From NCBI GenBank assembly GCA_934277975.1, contig CAKQWE010000007.1, positions 1 through 55,140 on the forward strand: 55,140 bases of DNA. The letters run 5' to 3'. Position 1 is the stretch's first letter, and every line of letters begins with the position of its first letter. The DNA is from an uncultured Spirochaetales bacterium. Lineage in GTDB: Bacteria > Spirochaetota > Spirochaetia > Sphaerochaetales > Sphaerochaetaceae. Made by a program: the position numbers and the translations under genes. Below, in pieces: positions 15,820 to 24,099 of the stretch. A model generated the notes under the pieces. The model saw nothing but the letters and a program-made list of their open reading frames with translations. It was not told the DNA's origin and did not search any database.

Positions 15820-16794
15820 TCAGTTTCCAACCATCACGTCAAAGTACGGTATGTTTGTGGAAAGGATCTTGTCCATGGAAGAAAGCGTAGTCCTGTAGGA
15901 TTCCAAAGTCCTCCACAGTTCGAAGAAATCAGGGTCGGACTCGTAGGCATCGGCATATATCCTTGTGGCCTCTGCGTCCGCCACGCCCTTTATCTGCTCG
16001 GCTTGTGCGTAGGCTTCGGATAGGATGGATTTCTGTTCGCTGGAGGTCTTTCCTTCCCATTGGGCCAGCTGACCGCGTCCGTATGAACGATAGGCCTCGG
16101 CTATTTGGTTGCGTTCCTTTATCATGCGCTGGTAGACGCTTTCAGTGAGGTCGTCTGAATAGCGGATCTGCCGGATTATCACGTCAATGAGCGTTATTCC
16201 GTACTCTGCGGTGTAAGAGCTAGCAAGCTGGAGCATTCTGTCGGATAGGCCCTGTCTTCCAACCTTGATTGATTCCTGTTGGACATCAGACACCGTAAGG
16301 TTCCTAAGCTTTTCGGCAGCCTCAAGGTCCTCTATGTTTGAAACCTCCTCCACAACGTTCATTTCGTTTATACGATTGGAGTTGCGGACAGCTTCGTTGA
16401 GATAGTTCTCTGATATGACGGTCCTTATTGTGGAGTCAAGGATGTCATCCAGCCTAAGCTCCGCCACGTCCACGGTCTTGACAGTCTCATAGAACTTTGC
16501 AGGATTTGATATGACCCAGCGGCTTGTTGGGTCTACATATATGAACTGATTCTCCTTGGTAGGGATCCTTTGGGCGTCTCCATCCCAAGAGAGGATCTTG
16601 GAGGAGTATTTGTTGACGGTATCGACCACAGGCATCTTGTACTTGAGGCCAGGCTGAGTCTCCACCTTCACTATCTTTCCAAATCTCGTCACAACGGACT
16701 GCTCGCCTTCTCCCAGGATGTAGAAAGGGCCAAGCATGAGGAAAACGATAAGCAATACAAGTACGATTCCAAGAACAATCAAAGTCTTCTTCAT
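15820..16794 (-). CDS. hflC: HflC-type SPFH membrane protein
   Basis: With HflK forms a large periplasm-facing cage that encloses and modulates the FtsH protease. 324 aa: one N-terminal membrane segment (about 5-25), then the band-7/SPFH domain (GEQSVVTRFGKIV), an Arg-rich DDLTESVYQRMIKERNQIAE helix and a coiled coil. The C-terminus YFDVMVGN is typical of HflC. The ATG overlaps the hflK stop by 4 bp. No hflX or hfq nearby; ftsH is not in the window. Confidence 0.92.
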   Translation of the reverse strand: MKKTLIVLGIVLVLLIVFLMLGPFYILGEGEQSVVTRFGKIVKVETQPGLKYKMPVVDTVNKYSSKILSWDGDAQRIPTKENQFIYVDPTSRWVISNPAKFYETVKTVDVAELRLDDILDSTIRTVISENYLNEAVRNSNRINEMNVVEEVSNIEDLEAAEKLRNLTVSDVQQESIKVGRQGLSDRMLQLASSYTAEYGITLIDVIIRQIRYSDDLTESVYQRMIKERNQIAEAYRSYGRGQLAQWEGKTSSEQKSILSEAYAQAEQIKGVADAEATRIYADAYESDPDFFELWRTLESYRTTLSSMDKILSTNIPYFDVMVGN

Positions 16795-17831
16795 CTTGCA
16801 CCTCCTGCGACACCGGACGATACGCCGCCAGTCACATTTGCAACCGGCAGGAAGTTCTCAAGGTTGGAATCCACGAGGGTGAGGTTTCCTGTTCCGTTCT
16901 CGAACACCTCCTCCATGGTCTCTATGTATAGGCGTTTTGCAGTCACTTCCTTGCTCTTTTCGTACTCGTCCTTGACGCTTTCGAACCTTGCCACATCACC
17001 CTTTGCGGTGTTTATCCTCTCAGATGCATAGCCTTGGGCCTCCTGTATGAGCTTGTTGGCCTCACCTTGAGCTGAAGGGATTATGCTGTTGTAGTTCTCC
17101 TTGCCCTGGTTTATGTACTTGTTCATGTCCTGTATGGCCTTGTTTACATCCTCGAATGCATCCTGGACATCTCCTGCAGGAGGGACTATGTCCTGAAGCT
17201 TTACGGTCACTATCTTGACTCCCATTTCATATGAATTGAGGATGTCCTGCATCATCTTCTCCGCCTCGACCTCTATGGTGGTCCTTTCGTTTGTCATGAC
17301 GCTTAGTATTGGAAGGTCTCCAACGAGCTGGTTTATCACAGACCTTGAGACATCGCTTATCGTCTGCTTTGGGTTGTTGACGCAGAACAACCACTTCTGG
17401 GGATCCTCGATCTTGTACTGGACTATCCACTGGATGTCAACAATATTGAGGTCCCCCGTGAGCATGGTGGATTCAGAAGCATAGCCACTGTAGTTGTATG
17501 ATGTAGACCTGCCCGTCGTGCTGCCGGCTGTAGTGGAGCGGAACCCAAACGACATGGTCTGCACCACTTGGGTCTCCACGTTGAAGCTTTGGTCTATGCC
17601 AAGTGGCAGTTTGGTCTGGAGCCCCGGTCCCACGGTACGGTTGTACTTGCCAAATCTAAGGATGACAGCCTGCTCCGTCTGATCGACGACGAAGAAGCTG
17701 GTGGACAGAACCACTGCAATGGCAATCACAAGAACCAGGATGATGAGAAGCTTTGGGGTGAACCCAAACTTTCTTCCTCCTTGGTGGTTTTCCTGCGGCT
17801 GCTGGTTGTTCTGATAAAAATCAAAAGCCAT
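16791..17831 (-). CDS. hflK: HflK-type SPFH membrane protein
   Basis: Partner of HflC in the FtsH-regulating complex. 346 aa from the ATG at 17831, which has GGGAGG upstream; the longer frame to 17864 has no such site. A short Asn/Gln/Gly-rich cytoplasmic N-terminus precedes a membrane segment at about 22-45; then the SPFH domain (VVDQTEQAVILRFGKYNR), and a coiled coil rich in QGEANKLIQEAQGYA, the HflK hallmark. Overlaps hflC by 4 bp. Confidence 0.92.
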   Translation of the reverse strand: MAFDFYQNNQQPQENHQGGRKFGFTPKLLIILVLVIAIAVVLSTSFFVVDQTEQAVILRFGKYNRTVGPGLQTKLPLGIDQSFNVETQVVQTMSFGFRSTTAGSTTGRSTSYNYSGYASESTMLTGDLNIVDIQWIVQYKIEDPQKWLFCVNNPKQTISDVSRSVINQLVGDLPILSVMTNERTTIEVEAEKMMQDILNSYEMGVKIVTVKLQDIVPPAGDVQDAFEDVNKAIQDMNKYINQGKENYNSIIPSAQGEANKLIQEAQGYASERINTAKGDVARFESVKDEYEKSKEVTAKRLYIETMEEVFENGTGNLTLVDSNLENFLPVANVTGGVSSGVAGGAR

Positions 17832-17846
17832 AGACCCTCCCACAAT

Positions 17847-17874
17847 GGAAAGGGAACCTAACAAGTCCCTTTCC
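17847..17874. repeat. Inverted repeat between lacI-type gene and hflK
   Basis: GGAAAGGGA / TCCCTTTCC, 9-bp perfect stem with a 10-base spacer, immediately upstream of the hflK start. There is no T tract, so an operator or leader hairpin is as likely as a terminator. Confidence 0.5.
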
Positions 17875-17921
17875 CCTTCAATCTACAACCTAGACAGGAT
17901 GAGGTCAACTTTCATGGAGGA

Positions 17922-19019
17922 CTAATTTGGTTTTGCAGGCCTTTTCAGACCATCTCTCCTGCGCTCAGCTCCCCCCCCCACGGGCGCAAGCGTTCCGCCT
18001 TTGACGAAACTGAAAGGGATGTTGTTGGTCCTATCGACGATCGAATCGCCTTTGAGCATCTTGAATATGAGCCTTGCGGCTATGCGGCCCTTGTCGTCAC
18101 CTCTCTGGGATATCGTCGTAAGGCCGTTCTTCAACTGACTGCCCATTTCAAGGCCGTCGAATCCAATGATCGAGATGTCCTTTGGAACCCTGTACTTCAT
18201 GTCAATGCAGGCACGGAAGGCACCAATTGCTGCTATGTCTGACATGCACACGAAACAGGATGGTATCTGACCTGCGCTGGAAAGGACCCTTGAGGCATAC
18301 CTGTAGTTGGCATCGTATGCCACAGGGACGGATATGACGTTGGTATCGGCAAGATCCATGCCATATTCACGCAAAGCCTTCGAATAACCCTTGAGCCTGC
18401 GCTCAGTCAAAGCGGACGAGCCATAGCAGTCCAACGAAGGGCACATGGTGTCAGGAAGCGTCAAGATGGAGATATTCCTGTGCCCGTTTGCAAGGACCTG
18501 TGACATTTGGACGTATGAAGCATCCTCCTCGTCTATGCCAACGGACACGACATCTCCATCCCCAAGGCCGTCCACTGCAACGACGGGGATATCCTTCTTT
18601 CCAAACAGATCCACGGCCTGGGACGTCATGGCAAGTCCCAATGTTATGAGTCCATCCACCGATGCATTTCTGACGGCTGTAGTCACAGATGAGAGGAAAG
18701 GAGGAATGAGGTTCAATGTGAATCCATATTCCTCGCATACGCATGTAGCGCCTCTTATGACGTCAAGCATATATGGGTTGGACAGACACTCGTCCACCGA
18801 CTGTGGAAGGAGGAATCCCAAGGTCTTGTAATAACCAATCGAAACGGTCCTTGACGGCGTCGTTGGTATGTATCCCATCTCCTTGGCGGCGGCATATACC
18901 CTGTCAGCCGTTTCCTTTGATATCCTGTTTGGACAGTTGAATGCAAAGGAGACGGTCGTCTTTGAGATGCAAAGCCGCTCTGCAATGTCAGAAATGGTTA
19001 CGTTTTTCTTTTTCATCAA
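17922..19019 (-). CDS. LacI-family transcriptional regulator
   Basis: A 365-aa repressor-type regulator. The helix-turn-helix and hinge occupy residues 1-60 (VTISDIAERLCISKTTVSFAF, then RVYAAAKEMGYIP); the rest is a periplasmic-binding-like effector domain (LGFLLPQSV, GLITLG, CMSDIAAIGAF, ISIIGFDGLEMG). The effector is not predictable. The C-terminus carries an unusual basic tail (GGGAERRRDGLKRPAKPN). No sugar transport genes are adjacent: hflKC lies downstream, about 90 bp away, and the 188 bp upstream to the next gene hold nothing further. It might regulate itself or a distant operon. Confidence 0.9.
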   Translation of the reverse strand: MMKKKNVTISDIAERLCISKTTVSFAFNCPNRISKETADRVYAAAKEMGYIPTTPSRTVSIGYYKTLGFLLPQSVDECLSNPYMLDVIRGATCVCEEYGFTLNLIPPFLSSVTTAVRNASVDGLITLGLAMTSQAVDLFGKKDIPVVAVDGLGDGDVVSVGIDEEDASYVQMSQVLANGHRNISILTLPDTMCPSLDCYGSSALTERRLKGYSKALREYGMDLADTNVISVPVAYDANYRYASRVLSSAGQIPSCFVCMSDIAAIGAFRACIDMKYRVPKDISIIGFDGLEMGSQLKNGLTTISQRGDDKGRIAARLIFKMLKGDSIVDRTNNIPFSFVKGGTLAPVGGGAERRRDGLKRPAKPN

Positions 19020-19207
19020 GAACTCCCCACTTTATCGTTTAATAAGAAGGAACCACCCTTTCGCATTATAAACCTGTTGCCTCAAGGGGTCAACGCTTCG
19101 ACCTTTTATTTGGACTATTTATCATTGCAACATTCCTACTAAGGAAATAAATGCTATGCATATATACCATCAAAACCAAACCAACAGCAAAAACCATACC
19201 GCAACCA

Positions 19208-19666
19208 CTACTCTCCGGTACCTGTCAAAACGACTGAAACATCATTGAAGCCGTTTGGATTGGAGGAAAGCTGCCCAAATCCCTGAGCCGAGACCTCACC
19301 GCTTGTAGAAAGCGTAACGAAGACCATGCACGAATCACCCTCCAGGACATCATCTCCGTCGTATCTTACAGCGAACTGAACAGGAAACCTTTGGATGTTC
19401 CTTATCCTTTGATGCGATATCTCGGAAACCGTACCCGTAGTGGAATTGGTCTTGAGAAGCGATACGTCCAATATGTCGGAGGATGAAGGGAAATAGATGC
19501 CCGCTCCATAGCCAATGCTTCCAGTAAGGATCATGCTTGAATGAGAACTTTGGGAGGAGGAATCCAGACTGAACCTGGAAGCCGTCCTTGAAACGGCGCA
19601 CGCCCCCAACAGAACAGCGAGCAGACACGCAATCAGAAGCAACAGACAGTGGTTCTTTCTATGCAT
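19208..19666 (-). CDS. YbaY/YscW-like lipoprotein
   Basis: A 152-aa secreted lipoprotein. MHRKNHCLLLLIACLLAVLL precedes the lipobox LLGAC. The mature part is a single small beta-sandwich (MILTGSIGYGAGIYFPSSS, DILDVSLLKTN, RFPVQFAVRYDGDDV, CMVFVTLSTSGEVSA), the pattern of the YbaY/type III secretion pilotin-like family, in which strands alternate with a V/LxLLD motif. No secretion system is nearby, so a general envelope role is more likely. The start at 19666 overlaps the arsR-type gene stop by 8 bp, implying coupled translation and shared regulation. Confidence 0.65.
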   Translation of the reverse strand: MHRKNHCLLLLIACLLAVLLGACAVSRTASRFSLDSSSQSSHSSMILTGSIGYGAGIYFPSSSDILDVSLLKTNSTTGTVSEISHQRIRNIQRFPVQFAVRYDGDDVLEGDSCMVFVTLSTSGEVSAQGFGQLSSNPNGFNDVSVVLTGTGE

Positions 19667-19991
19667 CCGGCGACATGGTCTCCTCATAGTGCTCGGTTCC
19701 AAGTGAAAGAATCCTTGCTATATGGTCGTCATTCAGACTGTATATGACGTTCTTTCCATCCTTTCTCCAACGCACAAGACGCGCCACACGAAGCAGCTTG
19801 AGATGCTGGCTTGTCACAGATTGCGATATCCCCAGTGAAACGGATATGTTGTTCACGCTGGCTTCGCCCGTTTCAAGCATATAGAGGATTTTAAGACGAG
19901 TCGTATCTCCAAAGACCTTGAAGAAGTCCGCTATGTCCACAATCTCCTCGTCAGGGAGCATGGAAAATGTATTCTGGTTGTTTTCGTTCAC
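19659..19991 (-). CDS. ArsR/SmtB-family repressor with alpha-5 zinc-site motif
   Basis: A 110-aa winged-helix repressor. The DNA-binding core is FGDTTRLKILYML, then ISVSLGISQSVTSQHLKLLRVARLV and the wing RKDGKNVIYSLND. The C-terminal helix reads DDHIARILSLGTEHYEE, which fits exactly the D-x-H-x10-H-x2-E/H alpha-5 metal site of SmtB/CzrA-type Zn(II)/Co(II) sensors. There is no alpha-3 Cys motif (CxC) as in ArsR or CadC, so zinc or cobalt is the predicted inducer. It is the first gene of a two-gene unit with the YbaY-like lipoprotein, and divergent from the dehydrogenase at 20045 across 53 bp, so one operator could control both. Confidence 0.88.
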   Translation of the reverse strand: MNENNQNTFSMLPDEEIVDIADFFKVFGDTTRLKILYMLETGEASVNNISVSLGISQSVTSQHLKLLRVARLVRWRKDGKNVIYSLNDDHIARILSLGTEHYEETMSPDA

Positions 19992-20044
19992 AATATAATA
20001 GTATACTCGAAAAAGGATTGTCTGAACAGCTTTGGAGGTTTGCT

Positions 20045-20941
20045 ATGAAGATAGGTTGGATAGGAACTGGAATAATGGGCTTTAGCATGTGCAAGCACCT
20101 GCTGGATGCAGGAAACGAAGCCATAGTATTCAACAGAACGCCATCCAAGGCACAAGGACTTGTAGAACTTGGTGCAAAGCTTGCAAAGACACCGGCGGAA
20201 GTGGCCAAGGACTGCGATGTGCTGTTCACCATGGTTGGATACCCAAGCGATGTACAGCAGGTCTACTTTGGTGAAGAAGGGATATTCAAGGGGCTGGAAG
20301 AAGCCAAAAAGAAGGGCGAAGATGCACAAGCAGCCAAAATACTGGTCGATATGACGACGACGAAGCCTTCGCTTGCCGTCAGGATATACGAAAAGTCCAA
20401 GGAGATTGGATGCGAGAGCCTAGATGCACCGGTATCGGGCGGAGACTCAGGGGCAAGGAACGCAACGCTCTCCATAATGGTTGGAGGAGATTCCTCCACA
20501 TTGGAGAAGGTGAAGCCTCTTTTCGAGGTCATGGGAAAATCGGTCTTGCTGGAAGGCCCAGCTGGTGCGGGACAGCATACAAAAATGGCGAACCAGATAC
20601 AGATCGCGGGCACGATGGTTGGAATGTGTGAAGCCCTCACCTATTCCCAAAAGGCTGGCCTTGACTTGGAGAAAATGGTTGCGACCATTTCCAAGGGTGC
20701 AGCGGGATGCCATTCGTTGGACAACCTGGCCCCTCGTGTCATTCGTGGCGACTATGAGCCGGGTTTCATTGTGGAGCATTTCATCAAGGACATGAAAATA
20801 GCCCTGGAGGAAAGCAGGCGAATGGGCCTTGAGCTCAAAGGTCTTGAACTTGTGGAGTCCATGTACGAGGAGCTTAGGGGCAAAGGCTACGGAAAGGCCG
20901 GCACCCAAGCGCTTGTAAAGGTCGTTGGAGACGAGTTCTAA
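20045..20941 (+). CDS. 3-hydroxyisobutyrate/tartronate semialdehyde-type dehydrogenase
   Basis: NAD(P)-dependent beta-hydroxyacid dehydrogenase of 298 aa. Rossmann motif IGWIGTGIMGFSM at the N-terminus, substrate-binding DAPVSGGDSGARNATLSIMVGG, and the catalytic lysine in GAGQHTKMANQI; all family landmarks are present, but the substrate (3-hydroxyisobutyrate, tartronate semialdehyde, or another short beta-hydroxyacid) cannot be told apart. Start ATG at 20045, preceded by GGAGG; a longer frame to 19967 crosses the divergent promoter region. First gene of a plus-strand operon with the methyltransferase (1-bp overlap), DUF362 (4 bp) and exporter (8 bp). Confidence 0.9.
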   Translation: MKIGWIGTGIMGFSMCKHLLDAGNEAIVFNRTPSKAQGLVELGAKLAKTPAEVAKDCDVLFTMVGYPSDVQQVYFGEEGIFKGLEEAKKKGEDAQAAKILVDMTTTKPSLAVRIYEKSKEIGCESLDAPVSGGDSGARNATLSIMVGGDSSTLEKVKPLFEVMGKSVLLEGPAGAGQHTKMANQIQIAGTMVGMCEALTYSQKAGLDLEKMVATISKGAAGCHSLDNLAPRVIRGDYEPGFIVEHFIKDMKIALEESRRMGLELKGLELVESMYEELRGKGYGKAGTQALVKVVGDEF

Positions 20942-21876
20942 TGCCACGAAAGAACTATGAGAGCGGAGCGGAAAGATTCGACAGGTACTACAGGGAAATC
21001 TATCAGGACAGGTGGACGGGGCTGAAAGAGGCCATGCTCAAGGATTCGAATCCAATCATGCTTTCAAGTGCATTTGGAGATAAAGAGCAGAAAGAATGCT
21101 TTGAAGAGCCGTATTACATGGATATGGCATCCATACTTGCTGCATGTATGCTTCCTGTAAAGGAAGGAGACAAGGTCCTTGATATGTGCGCAGCTCCAGG
21201 TGGGAAGACCCTTGTACTTGCTTCAAGGCTCAATGGCTCCGGAGTCTTGGTTTCGAACGATCGATCCGCCTCAAGGAGAAGTCGCCTTGCAAAGGTCGTG
21301 GATGGATGTCTAGAACAACAGACCAAGGATATAATACGAGTGACTGGACACGACAGCTCCACTTGGTCGCTGTATGAAAAGGATGTATACGACTGCGTGC
21401 TTCTTGATGCGCCGTGCTCTTCTGAAAGGCATGTGCTCAACGATGCCTCAGAGCTTTCGATGTGGAGTCCTACACGCCCAAAGAGGCTTGCGATCCAGCA
21501 GTTTGCAATGCTTGCCGCGGCCTTGGACGCCGCCGTTGATGGGGGATACATCCTCTACAGCACCTGCTCCATAAACCCAATTGAGAACGAGAAGGTCATT
21601 GAGAAGCTAAAGCGCAAAAGGGCGGGTCGTTTCGAAGAGATGCCACTGTCGAAAATGGTTGAACAAACAAAGGCAGGAGTACTTACAAACACATTCAAGT
21701 CATTGCAGGTAGAGGAGTTGGGACATGGTTGCATTGTCCTTCCCGACAAATCCAATCTATGCGGTCCGTTGTATTTCTGCCTGCTAAGGAAGCAAAGCTT
21801 ACAAACGGATCCAAATGAAGGGCCAAGCAATGAAAGCGACAAAAACGCCCCAAAACATGAGGAGAATGATATATGA
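20941..21876 (+). CDS. NOL1/NOP2/Sun-family RNA (cytosine-5) methyltransferase
   Basis: SAM-dependent m5C methyltransferase acting on rRNA or tRNA. 311 aa. SAM-binding CAAPGGKTLVLASRL, then motif IV DAPCSSERH with one catalytic Cys and motif VI YSTCSINPIENEKV with the other, so the two-Cys mechanism is intact. It lacks the N-terminal NusB-like domain of RsmB and the PUA tail of RsmF, making it closer in layout to NSUN4-type or minimal RsmF-like proteins. The hydrophilic C-terminal 25 residues are disordered-looking. The ATG overlaps the dehydrogenase stop by one base (TAATG). Confidence 0.9.
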   Translation: MPRKNYESGAERFDRYYREIYQDRWTGLKEAMLKDSNPIMLSSAFGDKEQKECFEEPYYMDMASILAACMLPVKEGDKVLDMCAAPGGKTLVLASRLNGSGVLVSNDRSASRRSRLAKVVDGCLEQQTKDIIRVTGHDSSTWSLYEKDVYDCVLLDAPCSSERHVLNDASELSMWSPTRPKRLAIQQFAMLAAALDAAVDGGYILYSTCSINPIENEKVIEKLKRKRAGRFEEMPLSKMVEQTKAGVLTNTFKSLQVEELGHGCIVLPDKSNLCGPLYFCLLRKQSLQTDPNEGPSNESDKNAPKHEENDI

Positions 21877-23033
21877 ACGCAGATACAAGAGCATCGGTCT
21901 CTATAGTGCGATGCGAAAGCTACGAAGCGACCAAGCTCTATGAGGCCGTGGCCAAGGTAGCCAATGAGGGGGATATGCCTAATGTTTCAGGAAAGACAAT
22001 ACTGCTCAAGCCAAACATATTGTCCGATTCAAGTCCAGAGGACTGCATAACGACGAACCCTGAGTTTGTAAGGGCTACTATCAAATTCCTTAAAGACTGT
22101 GGAGCAAAGGAGATACATGTAGAAGATTCACCAGGACTCCACTCCCCTACGTTCGAGGGCAAAAGATGCGGAATCAAGGATGTCTGCGACGAAGAAGGGG
22201 CGATCTGGGAGGATTTCACGAAGAATCCGGTCGAAAAGGCCATAAAGGGAACGGGAAAGGTCCTGCCAATGGCGGCGGTGATCGACAAAGTGGACATGGT
22301 GTTCTCCCTATGCAAGTTCAAGACGCACCAACTCATGTACACGACGGGGGCAGTGAAGAACCTCTTTGGCACAATACCAGGGCTGCACAAAAGCGCCTGC
22401 CACGTCAAATGTCCAAACCGCGAAAGCTTTGCAAAGCTCATCGTAGGCATTTATGAAACGGTCAAACCTGCGTTCTGCCTCATGGATGCCGTCATTGGGA
22501 TGGAAGGCTCGGGCCCGGCAAACGGCACTCCTCGCAGCATAAACCTCGTGATGGGTTCCACAAACGGAATCGCAATGGATTGGGCCCAAGCCGTCATAAT
22601 GGGCTACGACCCAAAACAAATCCCAATCATCAAGGAAGCCGCACGCAGGCACATACTCCCAACCGGAATCGACTACCCTCTTCTCAAGGCCGATGCCGTT
22701 GTGGTCCCGGATTTCCAGCGCATTCCAATAAGAGAGAAGACGCAGTTCATAAGAACGCTCATCCTGCCGTTCTTCACAAGAGGAGTGCAGAAGAAGCTGC
22801 AAAGAAGGGAGCCGAGACCACTGTTCAACCATTCAAGATGCATACGATGCCTTAGATGTGTAAACATATGCCCCGCAAAGGCTTTGACGCTTTCAGGCGA
22901 TGATTCGATGGAAAGAGGAGAAAGACTCATTTGTGCAGACTACAGCAAATGCATACGTTGCTACTGCTGCCATGAAGTCTGTCCTGTAAACGCAATTACA
23001 ATAGAGGGAAAGGAAGAAAACAAACATGACTAA
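21873..23033 (+). CDS. DUF362 protein with two C-terminal [4Fe-4S] clusters
   Basis: A 386-aa cytoplasmic iron-sulfur protein. Residues ~5-300 are DUF362 (ILLKPNILSDSSPE, VEDSPGLHS, LCKFKTHQLMYTTGAVKNLFG, MDAVIGMEGSGP). Residues ~318-386 hold two ferredoxin motifs, CIRCLRCVNICP and CIRCYCCHEVCP. DUF362-ferredoxin fusions occur widely in anaerobes; no biochemical role is established for most, and electron transfer is an inference from the clusters. Translationally coupled (ATGA overlap) to the methyltransferase and overlapping the exporter gene by 8 bp. Confidence 0.9.
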   Translation: MNADTRASVSIVRCESYEATKLYEAVAKVANEGDMPNVSGKTILLKPNILSDSSPEDCITTNPEFVRATIKFLKDCGAKEIHVEDSPGLHSPTFEGKRCGIKDVCDEEGAIWEDFTKNPVEKAIKGTGKVLPMAAVIDKVDMVFSLCKFKTHQLMYTTGAVKNLFGTIPGLHKSACHVKCPNRESFAKLIVGIYETVKPAFCLMDAVIGMEGSGPANGTPRSINLVMGSTNGIAMDWAQAVIMGYDPKQIPIIKEAARRHILPTGIDYPLLKADAVVVPDFQRIPIREKTQFIRTLILPFFTRGVQKKLQRREPRPLFNHSRCIRCLRCVNICPAKALTLSGDDSMERGERLICADYSKCIRCYCCHEVCPVNAITIEGKEENKHD

Positions 23034-23508
23034 GACATATCTACTTATGGCATTGCTGAGCATTCTGCCAATATCTGAATTGAGAGGAGCAATACCATAC
23101 GGATACTTCAACGACGTACCTTTGTACCAATGCTTCATCATAAGCGTGCTGGCGAACGCCCTTGTTGCTCCAATAGGATTCTTCTTCCTCAACACATTGC
23201 ATAGGCTTTTGGATAAATGGGATTTCTATCACAGGCTTTTCGAAAAGACGGTGGCCCGAGCCCGCGCAAAAGTGGAGGAGAAGATTAATAAGTATGGCTT
23301 ACTAGGACTTATGTTCTTTGTAGCGATACCTTTACCTGTAACTGGAGCCTGGACTGGAACACTTGGCGCATGGGTCCTTGGCCTAGATAGGAAGAAGAGC
23401 ATACTATCCATAGCATGCGGCGTTCTGATCGCTGGTGTCATTGTCACGGCTGTAGTATACACAGGTGCTGGGATAGGAAAACTGTTTACGAAGCAAATCA
23501 ATATATAA
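23026..23508 (+). CDS. Small multi-drug export family membrane protein
   Basis: A 160-aa integral membrane protein with four to five hydrophobic segments. ISELRGAIPYG near the N-terminus and FVAIPLPVTGAWTGTLGAWVLGL in the middle are the recognition motifs of the Sm_multidrug_ex family (PF06695). Despite the family name, transport has not been generally demonstrated. The start overlaps the DUF362 gene by 8 bp and the gene ends the operon; a terminator follows at 23541. Confidence 0.88.
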   Translation: MTKTYLLMALLSILPISELRGAIPYGYFNDVPLYQCFIISVLANALVAPIGFFFLNTLHRLLDKWDFYHRLFEKTVARARAKVEEKINKYGLLGLMFFVAIPLPVTGAWTGTLGAWVLGLDRKKSILSIACGVLIAGVIVTAVVYTGAGIGKLFTKQINI

Positions 23509-23540
23509 ATTAGATGATACTTATATAAGTGTTAATGTTG

Positions 23541-23578
23541 AACCGTATGAAATTTATATAATTTTCATACGGTTTTTG
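23541..23578 (+). terminator. Terminator of the 20045-23508 operon
   Basis: 12-bp stem AACCGTATGAAA (23541-23552) / TTTCATACGGTT (23563-23574), followed by T residues. 23579-23663 is AT-rich with no gene. Confidence 0.85.
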
Positions 23579-23666
23579 TTTGGTTTTGTATTGCAATGCT
23601 ACTTGCCAACGTATTTAAATATAAAATTTATATAAGTTATATATTCTTTCACTATTACAAGCGTTT

Positions 23667-23835
23667 AGAGGAACTTTCAAAACTATGCTTTGTGTGGATT
23701 GAACATGGATTGCCAAGATGTAAGCCGTCTGAAGCGACTGAGGCAATACTTTGTGTATTATGAAGTTTCTGAAGGCGGATTTCCAGCCGTGCAGGGCATG
23801 GCCAGAACGCATGAAGGAGTTTTGAAAGTTCCTCT
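23667..23835 (+). repeat. MITE-like palindromic repeat, copy 2 (full form, 169 bp)
   Basis: 18-bp terminal inverted repeats AGAGGAACTTTCAAAACT enclose smaller hairpins, including AATAC-TTTGT-GTATT. Flanks show a 4-bp duplication TTTA (23664-23667 and 23835-23838) if the terminal repeat is taken from GAGG. The right flank contains the stop codon of the ribbon-helix-helix gene, so insertion occurred exactly at that stop. Same orientation as copy 3 and about 90% identical to it. Confidence 0.88.
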
Positions 23836-24075
23836 TTAATTCTTATATTTCTTTGAAAACTCTTTGAGCGCAAACCTGATGCCTGCAGCCCAACCAAGAC
23901 CAAGCTCAGAGAAAAGCTCCTCCAATTCCTTCTTAAACGAAGGTTCAATGGAGAACGTCGTAAGGATCTTGTTCTCTTTCTTATGAACGCTGTCGCTGTT
24001 GAACAGCTGCTTGGCCTTCGTGCTTACAGTCTCTTCATACTTCATCGACTCATCAGGATTTCTCTTAAGTGCCAT
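23836..24075 (-). CDS. Ribbon-helix-helix partner of ParA (ParG/CopG-like)
   Basis: A 79-aa protein: a basic, flexible N-terminus (MALKRNPDESMKYEETVSTK) and a C-terminal strand-helix-helix, ILTTFSIEPSFKKELEELFS then GWAAGIRFALKEF, typical of RHH DNA-binding partners of type Ib ParA ATPases. ATG at 24075 is preferred (AGGG upstream); a TTG at 24096 is also in frame. It lies 24 bp after the parA stop, in the order parA then partner as in plasmid segregation operons. The stop codon abuts MITE-like copy 2. Confidence 0.75.
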   Translation of the reverse strand: MALKRNPDESMKYEETVSTKAKQLFNSDSVHKKENKILTTFSIEPSFKKELEELFSELGLGWAAGIRFALKEFSKKYKN

Positions 24076-24099
24076 AATCTTTTTCCCTACCGCCAAAAA

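Noticed and set aside
23615..23948. ORFs on the minus strand through MITE-like copy 2
   Set aside because: They fuse the repeat with antisense of the RHH gene; sequence is repeat-derived.
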